Under the pieces are notes generated by a model that was given only the letters and a program-made list of their open reading frames with translations, was not told the DNA's origin and did not search any database. A stretch of 64,000 bases of DNA from Gracilimonas mengyeensis (GTDB lineage Bacteria; Bacteroidota; Rhodothermia; Balneolales; Balneolaceae), in NCBI RefSeq assembly GCF_900182705.1, contig NZ_FXTP01000004.1, positions 1 through 64,000 on the forward strand, read 5' to 3'. Both the position numbers and the translations under genes were made by a program. This document shows, piece by piece, positions 46,983 through 55,458 of this stretch. The first letter of the stretch is position 1. Each line of letters starts with the position of its first letter.

Positions 46983-48392
46983 ATGAAAACAAAAATATGC
47001 TGGATGACAGTATGCCTGCTTGTGGCTTCATCCGGTATTACTGCACAAGTAAGAACCATTCCTAAAGTGGAGAAAAGTTCGATACAGAAGTTCATTGAAA
47101 AAACTTCTAAGCTAAAACACCTTGCAAAGAACAAGCAAAAAGCTGAACAGGAAGACCTGATTACCGGCCTCGATATCATTTACTATGATATGGGCAGCTG
47201 GTTTTATGGTACGCGGGTAGATTTCAACTATGAATCGGGTTTGCTGACCCAACAAATAGCTGAATCCAGGGTTGATACTGAATGGATAGTTGAGTCTAAG
47301 ATGACAAACACTTATACCAATGGCCGTTTAACTCAGGAGTTGTATGAAGAGTTGAATTATATGAGCGGCGAGCTTGAGCCTTATGAGCGATATTCTTATT
47401 CCTACAACAATGAGGTACTGGCTGAGGTGGTATATGAAGAGTGGGTGGATGGTAAATGGGTTATTGGTTATAAAGATACTTTCACTATTACCAATGGACA
47501 GATCTCGGAAGGCATCATTTACTATTGGGTAGATGATACGGAAGACTGGGAAGCGATGGAGCGTTACTCCATGGAAGAAACTAATGACACTCTGATTTAT
47601 ACCACTCAAGTACGATGGGAAACTGAAGAATGGGAAAATTATGAGCGTGATATGTATCCCGGTTTAACCGTACAGGGACTCCTGGATTATGTATTCAGTT
47701 TTAATGCTACTCTCCATTTGTCAGCTATATTGATCTACAATCAATTTCCGGATTATATCTACCAGGAATGGGATGGTGAAAAATGGTTAAATATAGAGCA
47801 GCAGTATAGCACCTTATACCATAGTTCAAACCAGTTGTTAGAAACCAAATATATCAATACCGTTACCTGGGAAGAAGGAGAACCGGTTCCAAGTACAAGT
47901 TTGGTGCATTATTACAATGAGAAAGAGAATCCTGACTCTACTGTATTAAATATCAATAATGGCTGGGGAGAAAATCAGGAATGGTCGGTTTACATGAGGG
48001 AAAACTACACCTATTCCCAAGAAGGATTGATGGATGAAATAAATGTATCCTTTGGTAGCCTGATAGCCTACCAGTATAAATTTGAGTGGAATGGTGTTTC
48101 TGTAAGCAATGAAAATCCTGAGAAACCTACTACTTTTAAGCTGAATAACGCTTATCCCAATCCATTTAATCCTACCACCAATATTAGCTATTCTGTAGCA
48201 CAGCCCGGATACGTTAAATTGATGGTGTACGACATGCTGGGACGTTATATAACTACCTTGGTTAATGGTATGCAGTCATCGGGTGACCACACGGTACAGT
48301 TTAATGCAGCCGGACTTTCCAGTGGCATGTATATTGTACGGATGGAAGCTCCGGGCTACATCAAAACCCAAAAAATGACATTGCTTAAGTAA
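46983..48392 (+). CDS. secreted protein with type IX sorting domain
   Basis: 469-residue extracellular or surface protein. The signal peptide covers about residues 1-22 (VASSGITAQ). The central part is Tyr/Trp/Glu-rich with repeated motifs such as YSYNNEVLAEVVYEEWVDGKW and related EEWE units (shortened here: EEWVDGKW, ETEEWENYE), of unknown function. The C-terminal ~80 residues form a type A T9SS sorting domain: NAYPNPFNPTTNISYS, a VYDMLGR turn, LSSGMYIVRM and terminal KMTLLK. After export this tail should be cleaved by the T9SS sortase. It is a single gene, divergent from the methionine leader, with its own terminator. Confidence 0.85.
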   Translation: MKTKICWMTVCLLVASSGITAQVRTIPKVEKSSIQKFIEKTSKLKHLAKNKQKAEQEDLITGLDIIYYDMGSWFYGTRVDFNYESGLLTQQIAESRVDTEWIVESKMTNTYTNGRLTQELYEELNYMSGELEPYERYSYSYNNEVLAEVVYEEWVDGKWVIGYKDTFTITNGQISEGIIYYWVDDTEDWEAMERYSMEETNDTLIYTTQVRWETEEWENYERDMYPGLTVQGLLDYVFSFNATLHLSAILIYNQFPDYIYQEWDGEKWLNIEQQYSTLYHSSNQLLETKYINTVTWEEGEPVPSTSLVHYYNEKENPDSTVLNINNGWGENQEWSVYMRENYTYSQEGLMDEINVSFGSLIAYQYKFEWNGVSVSNENPEKPTTFKLNNAYPNPFNPTTNISYSVAQPGYVKLMVYDMLGRYITTLVNGMQSSGDHTVQFNAAGLSSGMYIVRMEAPGYIKTQKMTLLK

Positions 48393-48410
48393 GCTTCAAT
48401 ACGTTGAATG

Positions 48411-48443
48411 AAAAAGCCTCGCAGTATCCGTGAGGCTTTTTTT
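48411..48443. terminator. bidirectional terminator between T9SS cargo gene and GH97 gene
   Basis: Stem AAAGCCTC / GAGGCTTT (48413-48420 and 48432-48439), with T7 on the plus side and T-rich sequence on the minus side, between the two converging genes. Confidence 0.88.
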
Positions 48444-48453
48444 CTGTGTAGTA

Positions 48454-50388
48454 TCAACGCTTAGTTAATATAATTGCTACACCACCAGAAGGTGCCAAGT
48501 TGAGGTCCATAGAATCCGATGCAGTCACATTTTGCGTTTCAATTATATAATCCTCTGCATGTTTATCCGCGTTGATCCCATCTTTAAAGATTTCTGCTTC
48601 ATACTTTCCATCTTCCAGAAAATCTAAATCAACAGTGAGTTCACGGCTTTCCTCGTTACTCATCCCTCCAATGTACCAGGTATCTCCTTTTCTGCGAGCG
48701 GTAACCAGGAATTCACCTACTTGTCCGGCCAGTGGAATGGTTTGATCCCAGGTAGTGGGGATGGAAGCCATAAATTGAGCCGTTTCTTCTTCATCTTGGT
48801 AATTGGTGGGAGTGTCGGCCATCATTTGCAGCGGACTTTCATATAAAATGAATTTGGCAACTTCGGCTGCACGGGTTCCCATCACCATAGGACGGAAATG
48901 GCTTACTCTGTGATTTCCAGGCTGGGTGTTAGTGAGTCCTCCGGGGGTGAAGTCTATCGGACCCGGCACCATGCGGATGAAGGGGATGGTAACATTATGG
49001 GTGGGGGTCACATTCTGGCTCCACTTGTTATACTCCAGGCCCATCACGCCTTCTCGAGTGATTACATTAGGGTAAGTACGTCGGATGCCTGACGGTTTGT
49101 AGGCTCCGTGGAAGTTCACCAGCAGTTCTCGTTCGGCTGCGGCTTGGGCTGTTTTTTCGTAGAAATTGACCATCCACTGGTCATCACGGTTCATAAAATC
49201 CACTTTGATGCCTTTTGCGCCCCAATTGGCAAAAGCATCCAGCGCTTCATCAAACTGATCGTTGAGCGTGCGCCAAACCACCCACAAGATGATGCCCACA
49301 TTCTTTTCTTCACCATAGCGGATGAGCTCCTTCACATCCACGTTTTCGCTGATATCCAACAAATCTCCCAAGTTGTACCACCCTTCATCCAGAATCACGT
49401 ATTCAATGCCATGCGCCGAGGCAAAATCGATGTAGTATTTATAGGTTTGTGTGTTCACTCCTGATTCGAAATCCACGCCTTTCAGGTTTAAAGCATTCCA
49501 CCAGTCCCAGGCCACTTTGCCCGGTTTGATCCAATCTGTGTCAATTTCTGATTCATCGGCTAACTGATACACCAGGTCGTTGCTGAGCAGGTCGGTATCT
49601 TTTTCTGCCACTCCAAAAATTCGCCAGGGGAAATTTCTAGTACCGGAAGTTTTGGCAAGATGATTCTGACGGGTTACTACTTCCCGGTAGCGATCAGTAA
49701 CGTCGGTAGTTTTGTCGGGATAGCTGGGGAAGGTAGCACTAATGCCCTCTGCCGTTTTGATAGCCCACATCCCCGCATAGTCACGCAAGCCGGATTCCAT
49801 TAGGATAATTTTATGAGCCCCGGTTTCACCAAATAATACGGGAAGGCTTGCGAGGTTGTGTGGAGATAAGGTATCCAGTTTGGCATGCAGGTAGTTGCGC
49901 TCGTTGGAGGAAAAGAAGCCATCTTCAAGCGGATACCAGGTTTCTGTATTTTGAGGGAACTGCAGATCGTATTGCTCATCGTTTATGGTGATTTGCCCCT
50001 CCAGATTGGTTTCCAGCCGGTGTGCTACCCCATTATCAAAAACACGAAAACGGATGGTGTAATCTTCATATTCTAAAGCTAATTCACGGTAGTCATTTTC
50101 TATCTCCGCATTTTTGGTTGGCGTAACAGGACGAATAATTTCCGAATGTGAAGATTCTTTGGTGTCAATAAGTGCCGCTTCTCCCAGTTCCAGTTTCTGG
50201 TTGTTGATTTTATATCCAATTTCAGCCTGTTCCAGTATTGTTTTCCCATTCAACTGAATGGAATAGGTTACAGGATTGCCGACATAAATATCCACACTGA
50301 GATCATTATCGGGCGAGGAAACAGAGTGAGTTTGGGCCTGGGCAATGGTACAAAAAAGACCCAGCAACAGCGTAAAGAAAGCCTTCAT
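48454..50388 (-). CDS. glycoside hydrolase family 97 (alpha-glucosidase/galactosidase type)
   Basis: 644-residue periplasmic hydrolase. The signal peptide ends at TIAQAQ (residue ~19). The GH97 layout is complete: N-terminal beta-sandwich (about 25-280; SPDNDLSVDIYV at its start), a (beta/alpha)8 catalytic barrel (about 290-540) with VILDEGWYNLGD, GIKVDFMNRDDQWMV and TREGVMGLEYNKW, and a C-terminal beta-domain. Family members are calcium-dependent: SusB-type enzymes invert, and another branch uses an Asp nucleophile and retains. The VDFM segment is compatible with the retaining branch but I cannot assign it firmly. It is a single gene; no SusC/SusD pair is adjacent. Confidence 0.92.
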   Translation of the reverse strand: MKAFFTLLLGLFCTIAQAQTHSVSSPDNDLSVDIYVGNPVTYSIQLNGKTILEQAEIGYKINNQKLELGEAALIDTKESSHSEIIRPVTPTKNAEIENDYRELALEYEDYTIRFRVFDNGVAHRLETNLEGQITINDEQYDLQFPQNTETWYPLEDGFFSSNERNYLHAKLDTLSPHNLASLPVLFGETGAHKIILMESGLRDYAGMWAIKTAEGISATFPSYPDKTTDVTDRYREVVTRQNHLAKTSGTRNFPWRIFGVAEKDTDLLSNDLVYQLADESEIDTDWIKPGKVAWDWWNALNLKGVDFESGVNTQTYKYYIDFASAHGIEYVILDEGWYNLGDLLDISENVDVKELIRYGEEKNVGIILWVVWRTLNDQFDEALDAFANWGAKGIKVDFMNRDDQWMVNFYEKTAQAAAERELLVNFHGAYKPSGIRRTYPNVITREGVMGLEYNKWSQNVTPTHNVTIPFIRMVPGPIDFTPGGLTNTQPGNHRVSHFRPMVMGTRAAEVAKFILYESPLQMMADTPTNYQDEEETAQFMASIPTTWDQTIPLAGQVGEFLVTARRKGDTWYIGGMSNEESRELTVDLDFLEDGKYEAEIFKDGINADKHAEDYIIETQNVTASDSMDLNLAPSGGVAIILTKR

Positions 50389-50624
50389 GATTTTTTGAAA
50401 TGAAGTTAAGGTTGGTTAGGAGAAAAGGAAATAAGGCAAATCCCGAGATAAGTTCAAATGAATTGATTAAATAGAATGAATATTCATTTTTTGGATTTAT
50501 TTACACTCTATTTCTGTTGAACCATCTGAATTGGGATATCAGGCGTCTATATCAAAACTATTATTCAACTTTTACCTGAGGCATCCCACCAAATAATTAT
50601 TAGCATTAAATATTTAGATTATTA

Positions 50625-51731
50625 ATGAGCGATCAACCATTATTAAAACCACTTAAAAACGATCATTTAGAATTAGAAAACCGGGTAGTAATGGCACCTA
50701 TGACACGGAGCCGTGCCAATAACGAAGGCAACGTACCCAACGGAGATTTACAGGGATTGTATTATGAACAACGGGCTTCGGCCGGACTCATCATCTCTGA
50801 AGGTTCTCAGATATCCGAGAAAGCCGTAGGCTACATCAACACGCCTGGAATTCATACAGAAAAACAGGTGGAGGGCTGGAAAGAAGTGACGGACCGTGTT
50901 CATAAAGCCGGCGGAAAGATCTTTATCCAACTTTGGCATGTAGGCCGGATTTCACACCCGGATTTTCATGACGGAGAGCTACCCCATGCACCTTCTGCGA
51001 TCAACCCGGAACAGCAGTCTTACACGCCAGAAGGCTTTAAGGATACGGTTACTCCAAAGGAGATGACCATTGACGACATAAAGCAAACGGTACAGGATTT
51101 TCGTAACGCAGCGGCTAACGCAATGAAGGCTGGTTTTGATGGAGTGGAGATTCATTCCTCCAACGGCTATCTCATCCACCAGTTTTTTAATGGAACCTCA
51201 AACCAACGCAGCGATGAATATGGTGGCAGCATTGAAAACAGGGCACGGTTCTTTTTTGAAGTGCTGGATGCTATAAAAGAAGAAGTGCCTGAGCATAAAA
51301 TCGGTGCCCGTTTTAACCCCTCTCTGCATGGGGCTTTTGGGATGGAGATGGACGAGGAAACCATCCCAACTTTTGATTATGTGATCAGCAAACTCAATGA
51401 CTATAATCTGGCTTATATTCATTTATCAGAACCATTCACGGATGTGTCGGATATTCCATATGCTGTAGACGAAATAGCCAAGCACTACCGTCCGATGTAT
51501 GACGGAACCCTTATGATTAACGGCGGTTTTGATCAGGAAAGCGGCAATAAAGTAATTGAAGAAGGGCATGCCGATTTGGTATCCTTTGCCAAGCTCTACA
51601 TCTCTAATCCTGATTTGGTAGAGCGCTTTGAGCACGGTCTTGAATTAGCTGAATGGGATGAGGATACGTTCTATACCCCGGGTAAGGAGGGCTATACCGA
51701 TTATCCCAAGGCTGAAGAAGCAGAAAGCTGA
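50625..51731 (+). CDS. alkene reductase (old yellow enzyme family)
   Basis: 368-residue FMN-dependent NAD(P)H oxidoreductase that reduces activated C=C bonds. Family signatures: VVMAPMTRSRAN (about residues 21-32), ISEGSQISEKAVGYINTPGI (about 58-77), IFIQLWHVGRISHPDF (about 99-114), and GVEIHSSNGYLIHQFF (about 174-189), where His and Asn of the substrate site are kept. The usual YLIDQF is YLIHQF here, a small deviation. The C-terminal NGGF and phosphate-binding region are intact. It is monocistronic with a terminator just downstream. The physiological substrate is unknown; such enzymes detoxify electrophiles. Confidence 0.93.
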   Translation: MSDQPLLKPLKNDHLELENRVVMAPMTRSRANNEGNVPNGDLQGLYYEQRASAGLIISEGSQISEKAVGYINTPGIHTEKQVEGWKEVTDRVHKAGGKIFIQLWHVGRISHPDFHDGELPHAPSAINPEQQSYTPEGFKDTVTPKEMTIDDIKQTVQDFRNAAANAMKAGFDGVEIHSSNGYLIHQFFNGTSNQRSDEYGGSIENRARFFFEVLDAIKEEVPEHKIGARFNPSLHGAFGMEMDEETIPTFDYVISKLNDYNLAYIHLSEPFTDVSDIPYAVDEIAKHYRPMYDGTLMINGGFDQESGNKVIEEGHADLVSFAKLYISNPDLVERFEHGLELAEWDEDTFYTPGKEGYTDYPKAEEAES

Positions 51732-51759
51732 TTTCTGATCAATAGATTCAATTAATTAT

Positions 51760-51805
51760 TAATCCTGAATTTGGCTTTCAACGAAGCCGGATTCAGGATT
51801 TTCTT
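51760..51805 (+). terminator. terminator hairpin after the alkene reductase gene
   Basis: Long stem AATCCTGAAT / ATTCAGGATT (51761-51770 and 51791-51800) with an inner GGCTT/AAGCC stem and TTTTC downstream. Confidence 0.85.
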
Positions 51806-51843
51806 GTATTAGCAGTTGTCTCGGCTGTTTGAATGATGTAAGC

Positions 51844-53070
51844 TTAGTCACAAGGTTCATCAGGATCATCATAATGATGATGGTCCATGAGAATGAATTT
51901 GAGATTGGAATCACGGTCAAAAAGTGGCCGGCGAAAAGTATAAGTGGATCTTTTTGAGGGTGTACTAGGAATTCCTTCAATGTCTTCCACCTGAATTTGT
52001 CTGATTAACTCTTCCGTTTCAACATCCAGCAAGGATAAAGTTTGACGGTCATTAGAAAGTATGGCAACTTTATCTTCAGAGGGAAAAGCATAATCGATAT
52101 CAGAAATAATATTGACCAGACGAATGGTTTTATTATCGGAAACCCGGAGATAATCACGGCCATTGTTAAAGGTAATTGATTCCCCGTCAATGCCCATTAC
52201 AAATTTCTTGCCGGTAGTTTCGGGAGTTAATTCTTTGCCATCGGTAGAAATGACTCTAAAACTATCGGAACCGTATACGAGAATTGAGTTTCCCCGAACC
52301 ATAAGGTTTGTTTTTGAAGGTTCTACAGAGATGAGTGAGTCGAGACGGGCTTGTTCTGCATTATATTTAACCAGGAAAGCCTCAGAAAAGAAGTCATTGT
52401 AGTAGAAGTTGGTATTCGTGGAATCCGAAGTAATTAAATAATCATTTCTAGCTGAGATGAAATAGGCATTTTTATCCACATCGTATCTTGGGGAGTGGAA
52501 CATAGAATAACCAAACTTGTTGTTAGCTCGGAAAGTGGTTTCCGAATAAGCCAAAGTATCTAAATGCGATGAGCTAAGATCCCAATCCAAAACAACGGAT
52601 TCCCGGTAATACATGGGGTGAGACACGCCTTCATTATAAGGGTCGTCAAGTGAACTAAACTCAAAAATAGCAAACACGGTACTAGAAGAAAGGGGAAGCA
52701 AGTCAATATTTCGGTCATGTATATAATAATCAGACAAATTACTGTAGATGTTTAAGTCCACAGAATTCTGCTCATTAAACCCATAATTGATGAATATTGG
52801 AAGATGATCAAAATAGAAACTGGCGGTACCATCTGCTGTAGTTCTGATATCTCTTATTCCGTAATAAATATCTGGGTAAGCATCTATGCTACTGTAATTA
52901 AAAACAGTTTCGTTATTCCAGTTAGATAAATCATCCTCGGATTCAAATATGTATAAATCAGTACCATAGCTGGTAGTTTCATATCCACCACCAAGCATAC
53001 AACCAAAATCAAAACATCCATTTATAAAGAATAGTGAAACGATGAGTAGCGAGGCTAGTTTGGTATTCAT
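51844..53070 (-). CDS. lipoprotein, probable beta-propeller, unknown function
   Basis: 408-residue exported lipoprotein. The signal sequence ends in FINGC (Cys about residue 19), a valid lipobox. The mature part has repeated strand-turn-strand segments with Asp/Ser-rich turns (AFPSEDKVAILSNDRQTLSLLD, quoted in part: EDKVAILSNDRQTLSLLD; also SYSTVFAIFEF-like blocks), suggesting a WD/NHL-like propeller, but no domain is recognised. The C terminus is His/Asp-rich (MDHHHYDDPDEPCD), possibly metal binding. Its start lies 1 nt after the stop of the next lipoprotein gene upstream, so the two are cotranscribed. Confidence 0.7.
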   Translation of the reverse strand: MNTKLASLLIVSLFFINGCFDFGCMLGGGYETTSYGTDLYIFESEDDLSNWNNETVFNYSSIDAYPDIYYGIRDIRTTADGTASFYFDHLPIFINYGFNEQNSVDLNIYSNLSDYYIHDRNIDLLPLSSSTVFAIFEFSSLDDPYNEGVSHPMYYRESVVLDWDLSSSHLDTLAYSETTFRANNKFGYSMFHSPRYDVDKNAYFISARNDYLITSDSTNTNFYYNDFFSEAFLVKYNAEQARLDSLISVEPSKTNLMVRGNSILVYGSDSFRVISTDGKELTPETTGKKFVMGIDGESITFNNGRDYLRVSDNKTIRLVNIISDIDYAFPSEDKVAILSNDRQTLSLLDVETEELIRQIQVEDIEGIPSTPSKRSTYTFRRPLFDRDSNLKFILMDHHHYDDPDEPCD

Positions 53071-53071
53071 A

Positions 53072-54271
53072 TCAGGAATGCTTTTTTATGATGACATAAT
53101 ACATTCCATCAACTTTTATGAAGTTTGAAATCGCTGATGGAGAATCAGGAAATTTTTTAGTGAATACTTCCGTCTTTTGGCCATAGTTATCAAATGAAAA
53201 GACTTTTAGAAACTCACGTCCTGTAAAAGTGTGACCTTCGGTTTCTCTATAGTGATATATCAACAGTAGTTTTTGTTTTTGCTCATCATATTGCACAACG
53301 GCATCCTGGGTAGACTCTTCAAATGGATGTAGCTTAACGAGCTTTTTTGTTAAGGGGTTGTAAGTCCATAATCCCTTGCTATTTACAAAAGCCAGAGAAG
53401 AATCAGTGATGGCTGTAGTAGTGTTAATAAAACCAAAGTAGGGGCTTAATTGGGTAGAGATTGTATTCCATGGACCCGTCTTAGAGTCAAAAACCAGAAG
53501 CTCACGACTATAACCTATAACAAACGAAAACCGGTTATTCAGAGTGCCAGCATAATATTTAAAGGGAATATCCAGACTTGGTACGTTATCAATCTTTACT
53601 GCATTGGCTGAGTTTGACTCAAATTTTGGTACTTCAATAGCATTTAAAAGGTGATAATAAGGATTCATGGAGAGCCGGGTACCCAAACTATCTTTAACCA
53701 TCATCTGCATTACATTATAGCCATATAGTTCGTAGCCTGTTAGATTGATGCGATGTGAAGAGATGGTTTTACTTAGAAACCGATCTTGAGAAGGACGTTC
53801 TGCATGTAATTCATAGATATTTTCGTAGAACGGATTATTTGGATCTTCTGTATTAAACTTTTGTACGGTAATTGAGGTAACCACCGAATCAGATACTGCA
53901 TCATCCCATCTTACGATATCTTTATTCCTGATCAGCCTAAACCAAGGTCCCAGTTGGTTATCATCATAAGACAATGAATACCGCGAAATATATTTTAGAT
54001 CTTTTGAAGCGATTAAAATAGTGCTTGCCCCAGGGTGTATGGCAAGGTGTTTTTCATTTGTTAATGTGATATATAATTGATCTTGCCACCATCCTTCTCC
54101 AAAGTCTGGACCCAGTTTTAGTGGTTTGGTTTGAACTTCATTTTCATTGAAAACCAAAAATACATAGTGTGGCCCATCAATAGTTTCTTGTCCCCCATCA
54201 ATCAGTGAGCATTGAGAAATGCTTAATCCTCCGAAAAGCAAAAGTGTAAATAAGATGACTCTCTTTTCCAT
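53072..54271 (-). CDS. exported protein, possible lipoprotein, unknown function
   Basis: 399-residue exported protein beginning with a hydrophobic signal (VILFTLLLFGGLSISQC). The Cys near residue 22 may be lipidated, though Gln at -1 is unusual for a lipobox. The mature part is beta-rich (ISRYSLSYDDNQLGPWFRL, LLVFDSKTGPWNTIS, GLWTYNPLTKKLVKL), similar in style to its cotranscribed neighbour and likely a propeller. No family is recognised. It is the first gene of a two-gene operon; the next lipoprotein starts 1 nt after its stop. Confidence 0.65.
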   Translation of the reverse strand: MEKRVILFTLLLFGGLSISQCSLIDGGQETIDGPHYVFLVFNENEVQTKPLKLGPDFGEGWWQDQLYITLTNEKHLAIHPGASTILIASKDLKYISRYSLSYDDNQLGPWFRLIRNKDIVRWDDAVSDSVVTSITVQKFNTEDPNNPFYENIYELHAERPSQDRFLSKTISSHRINLTGYELYGYNVMQMMVKDSLGTRLSMNPYYHLLNAIEVPKFESNSANAVKIDNVPSLDIPFKYYAGTLNNRFSFVIGYSRELLVFDSKTGPWNTISTQLSPYFGFINTTTAITDSSLAFVNSKGLWTYNPLTKKLVKLHPFEESTQDAVVQYDEQKQKLLLIYHYRETEGHTFTGREFLKVFSFDNYGQKTEVFTKKFPDSPSAISNFIKVDGMYYVIIKKHS

Positions 54272-54318
54272 CTTGACTGGTTTATAATTAATTGCCAGAT
54301 AATGCGGAATTTAGAGAC

Positions 54319-54804
54319 CTATTTCAAATTCTCCGTTTTTTTCATTGAAGCATCCGCCATTTCTTTGTGATAAGCTTTCAATCTGGAGGTGAGTTGGTTG
54401 TCATTCATGGCCAGCATGCGTACCGCCAGTAAGCCGGCATTTTGAGCTTTACCGATGGCTACAGTAGCTACGGGAATCCCGTTGGGCATCTGCACGATGG
54501 AGTACAAGCTATCCACGCCACCTAAAGCCGAAGTTTTAACCGGTACTCCAATTACCGGCAGGGTAGTGTGACTGGCCAGCATACCTGGCAGGTGAGCAGC
54601 ACCACCGGCCCCGGCAATAATAATCTGAATACCACGGCTTTTGGCTTCCTTTCCATATTCGGCCATCACATCGGGGGTACGGTGTGCTGAAACCACGCGT
54701 TTTTCGTAAGGTACTTCAAAGTGGTCAAGAATTTCAGTGGCTTCTTTCATGGTAGACCAGTCACTATCGCTTCCCATTACTACGCCGACGATTGGATTGC
54801 TCAT
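54319..54804 (-). CDS. purE: N5-carboxyaminoimidazole ribonucleotide mutase
   Basis: 161-residue class I PurE, which moves the carboxyl group of N5-CAIR to give CAIR in purine synthesis. Signatures: [16 protein letters not shown] (about residues 7-22), VVSAHRTPD (about 38-46) with the active-site His, and [15 protein letters not shown] (about 67-81). Length is typical. Its partner purK lies on the same strand but 3.5 kb upstream, separated by a plus-strand T9SS cargo gene and repeat copy B, so the two genes cannot be in one operon here. Confidence 0.95.
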   Translation of the reverse strand: MSNPIVGVVMGSDSDWSTMKEATEILDHFEVPYEKRVVSAHRTPDVMAEYGKEAKSRGIQIIIAGAGGAAHLPGMLASHTTLPVIGVPVKTSALGGVDSLYSIVQMPNGIPVATVAIGKAQNAGLLAVRMLAMNDNQLTSRLKAYHKEMADASMKKTENLK

Positions 54805-54922
54805 GATTTGGATATACTTGCTTTGGAATTAATAATTGAGAAGGAATATAGAATTCAGAACTCAGAAATCAGAATTTCTGAAAGGGGAAATGTTTCTGGG
54901 TTTTTGTCTGGCAGAAAGGCAT

Positions 54923-55115
54923 GACTTCCCTCCCTGCAAAATCAGCAAGCTGATTTTCCGGTCCCTCCATGAGGGACACAGGGTTCTTGGCTTTCGATAA
55001 ATTGCTGGTATATGTTTACCTGTTTTATTAGGCAAGAAAACCTAACTCTCTTTGGAGAGAGACAGATTTCAGCTTGCTGCAAATCAGAGACAGGGCCGTG
55101 GGGATGAGGGTAAGT
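54923..55115. repeat. dispersed multi-hairpin repeat, copy B
   Basis: Second copy of the element at 20798-21000, same orientation. Hairpins AAAATCAGC-AA-GCTGATTTT (54938-54957) and GTCCCTC-CAT-GAGGGAC (54961-54977) match copy A; the loop change GA to AA keeps the stem. GGCAAGAA and the CTCTCT/GAGAGAG block (55031-55065) are shared at similar spacing, while the sequence between is diverged. Confidence 0.75.
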
Positions 55116-55147
55116 AGATGAATATAGGATGTTATTAGAAATCGACA

Positions 55148-55178
55148 AAAAAATGCACGGCTCAGGCGAGCCGTGGTG
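55148..55178 (-). terminator. leftward terminator-like hairpin
   Basis: Stem CACGGCTC / GAGCCGTG (55156-55163 and 55168-55175), followed on the minus strand by seven T. It has no clear gene immediately upstream; it may end antisense or read-through transcripts before purE. Confidence 0.7.
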
Positions 55179-55458
55179 CATTGGCTGCGATGTGTGTTAA
55201 TTCATATAAAGTAAATATACGAGATAAAAGTAACGGAACTAACCACATGAAGAACAGGGGCCATGCGTTGGAACGAAATGACATATTGCTAACCAACATT
55301 TCAACATGACATAACAATATAAAGTTTCTGTGAACCACAAAAACTACATACCCATGTCGTGTATTTTTTTTGATAGTTTTCATTATTTCGTTAACGTAAT
55401 TTTACAATATAACGATATAACTAGTAGAAAATATAGCCTTAAATAAATTAGAAATATA

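Larger units (their letters stand above)
54805..55458. other. 654-bp spacer upstream of purE
   Basis: Non-coding region containing dispersed repeat copy B (54923-55115), a leftward terminator-like hairpin (55148-55178) and AT-rich sequence leading to the T9SS cargo gene. A short stretch near 54851-54880 (CAGAACTCAGAAATCAGAAT) consists of small imperfect repeats. No gene is supported. Confidence 0.5.

Noticed and set aside
55162-55383. 73-codon minus-strand frame ending in the hairpin at 55148-55178
   Set aside because: No family, no ribosome site, and its end falls inside the terminator stem. Possible leader role considered, but there is no run of control codons.
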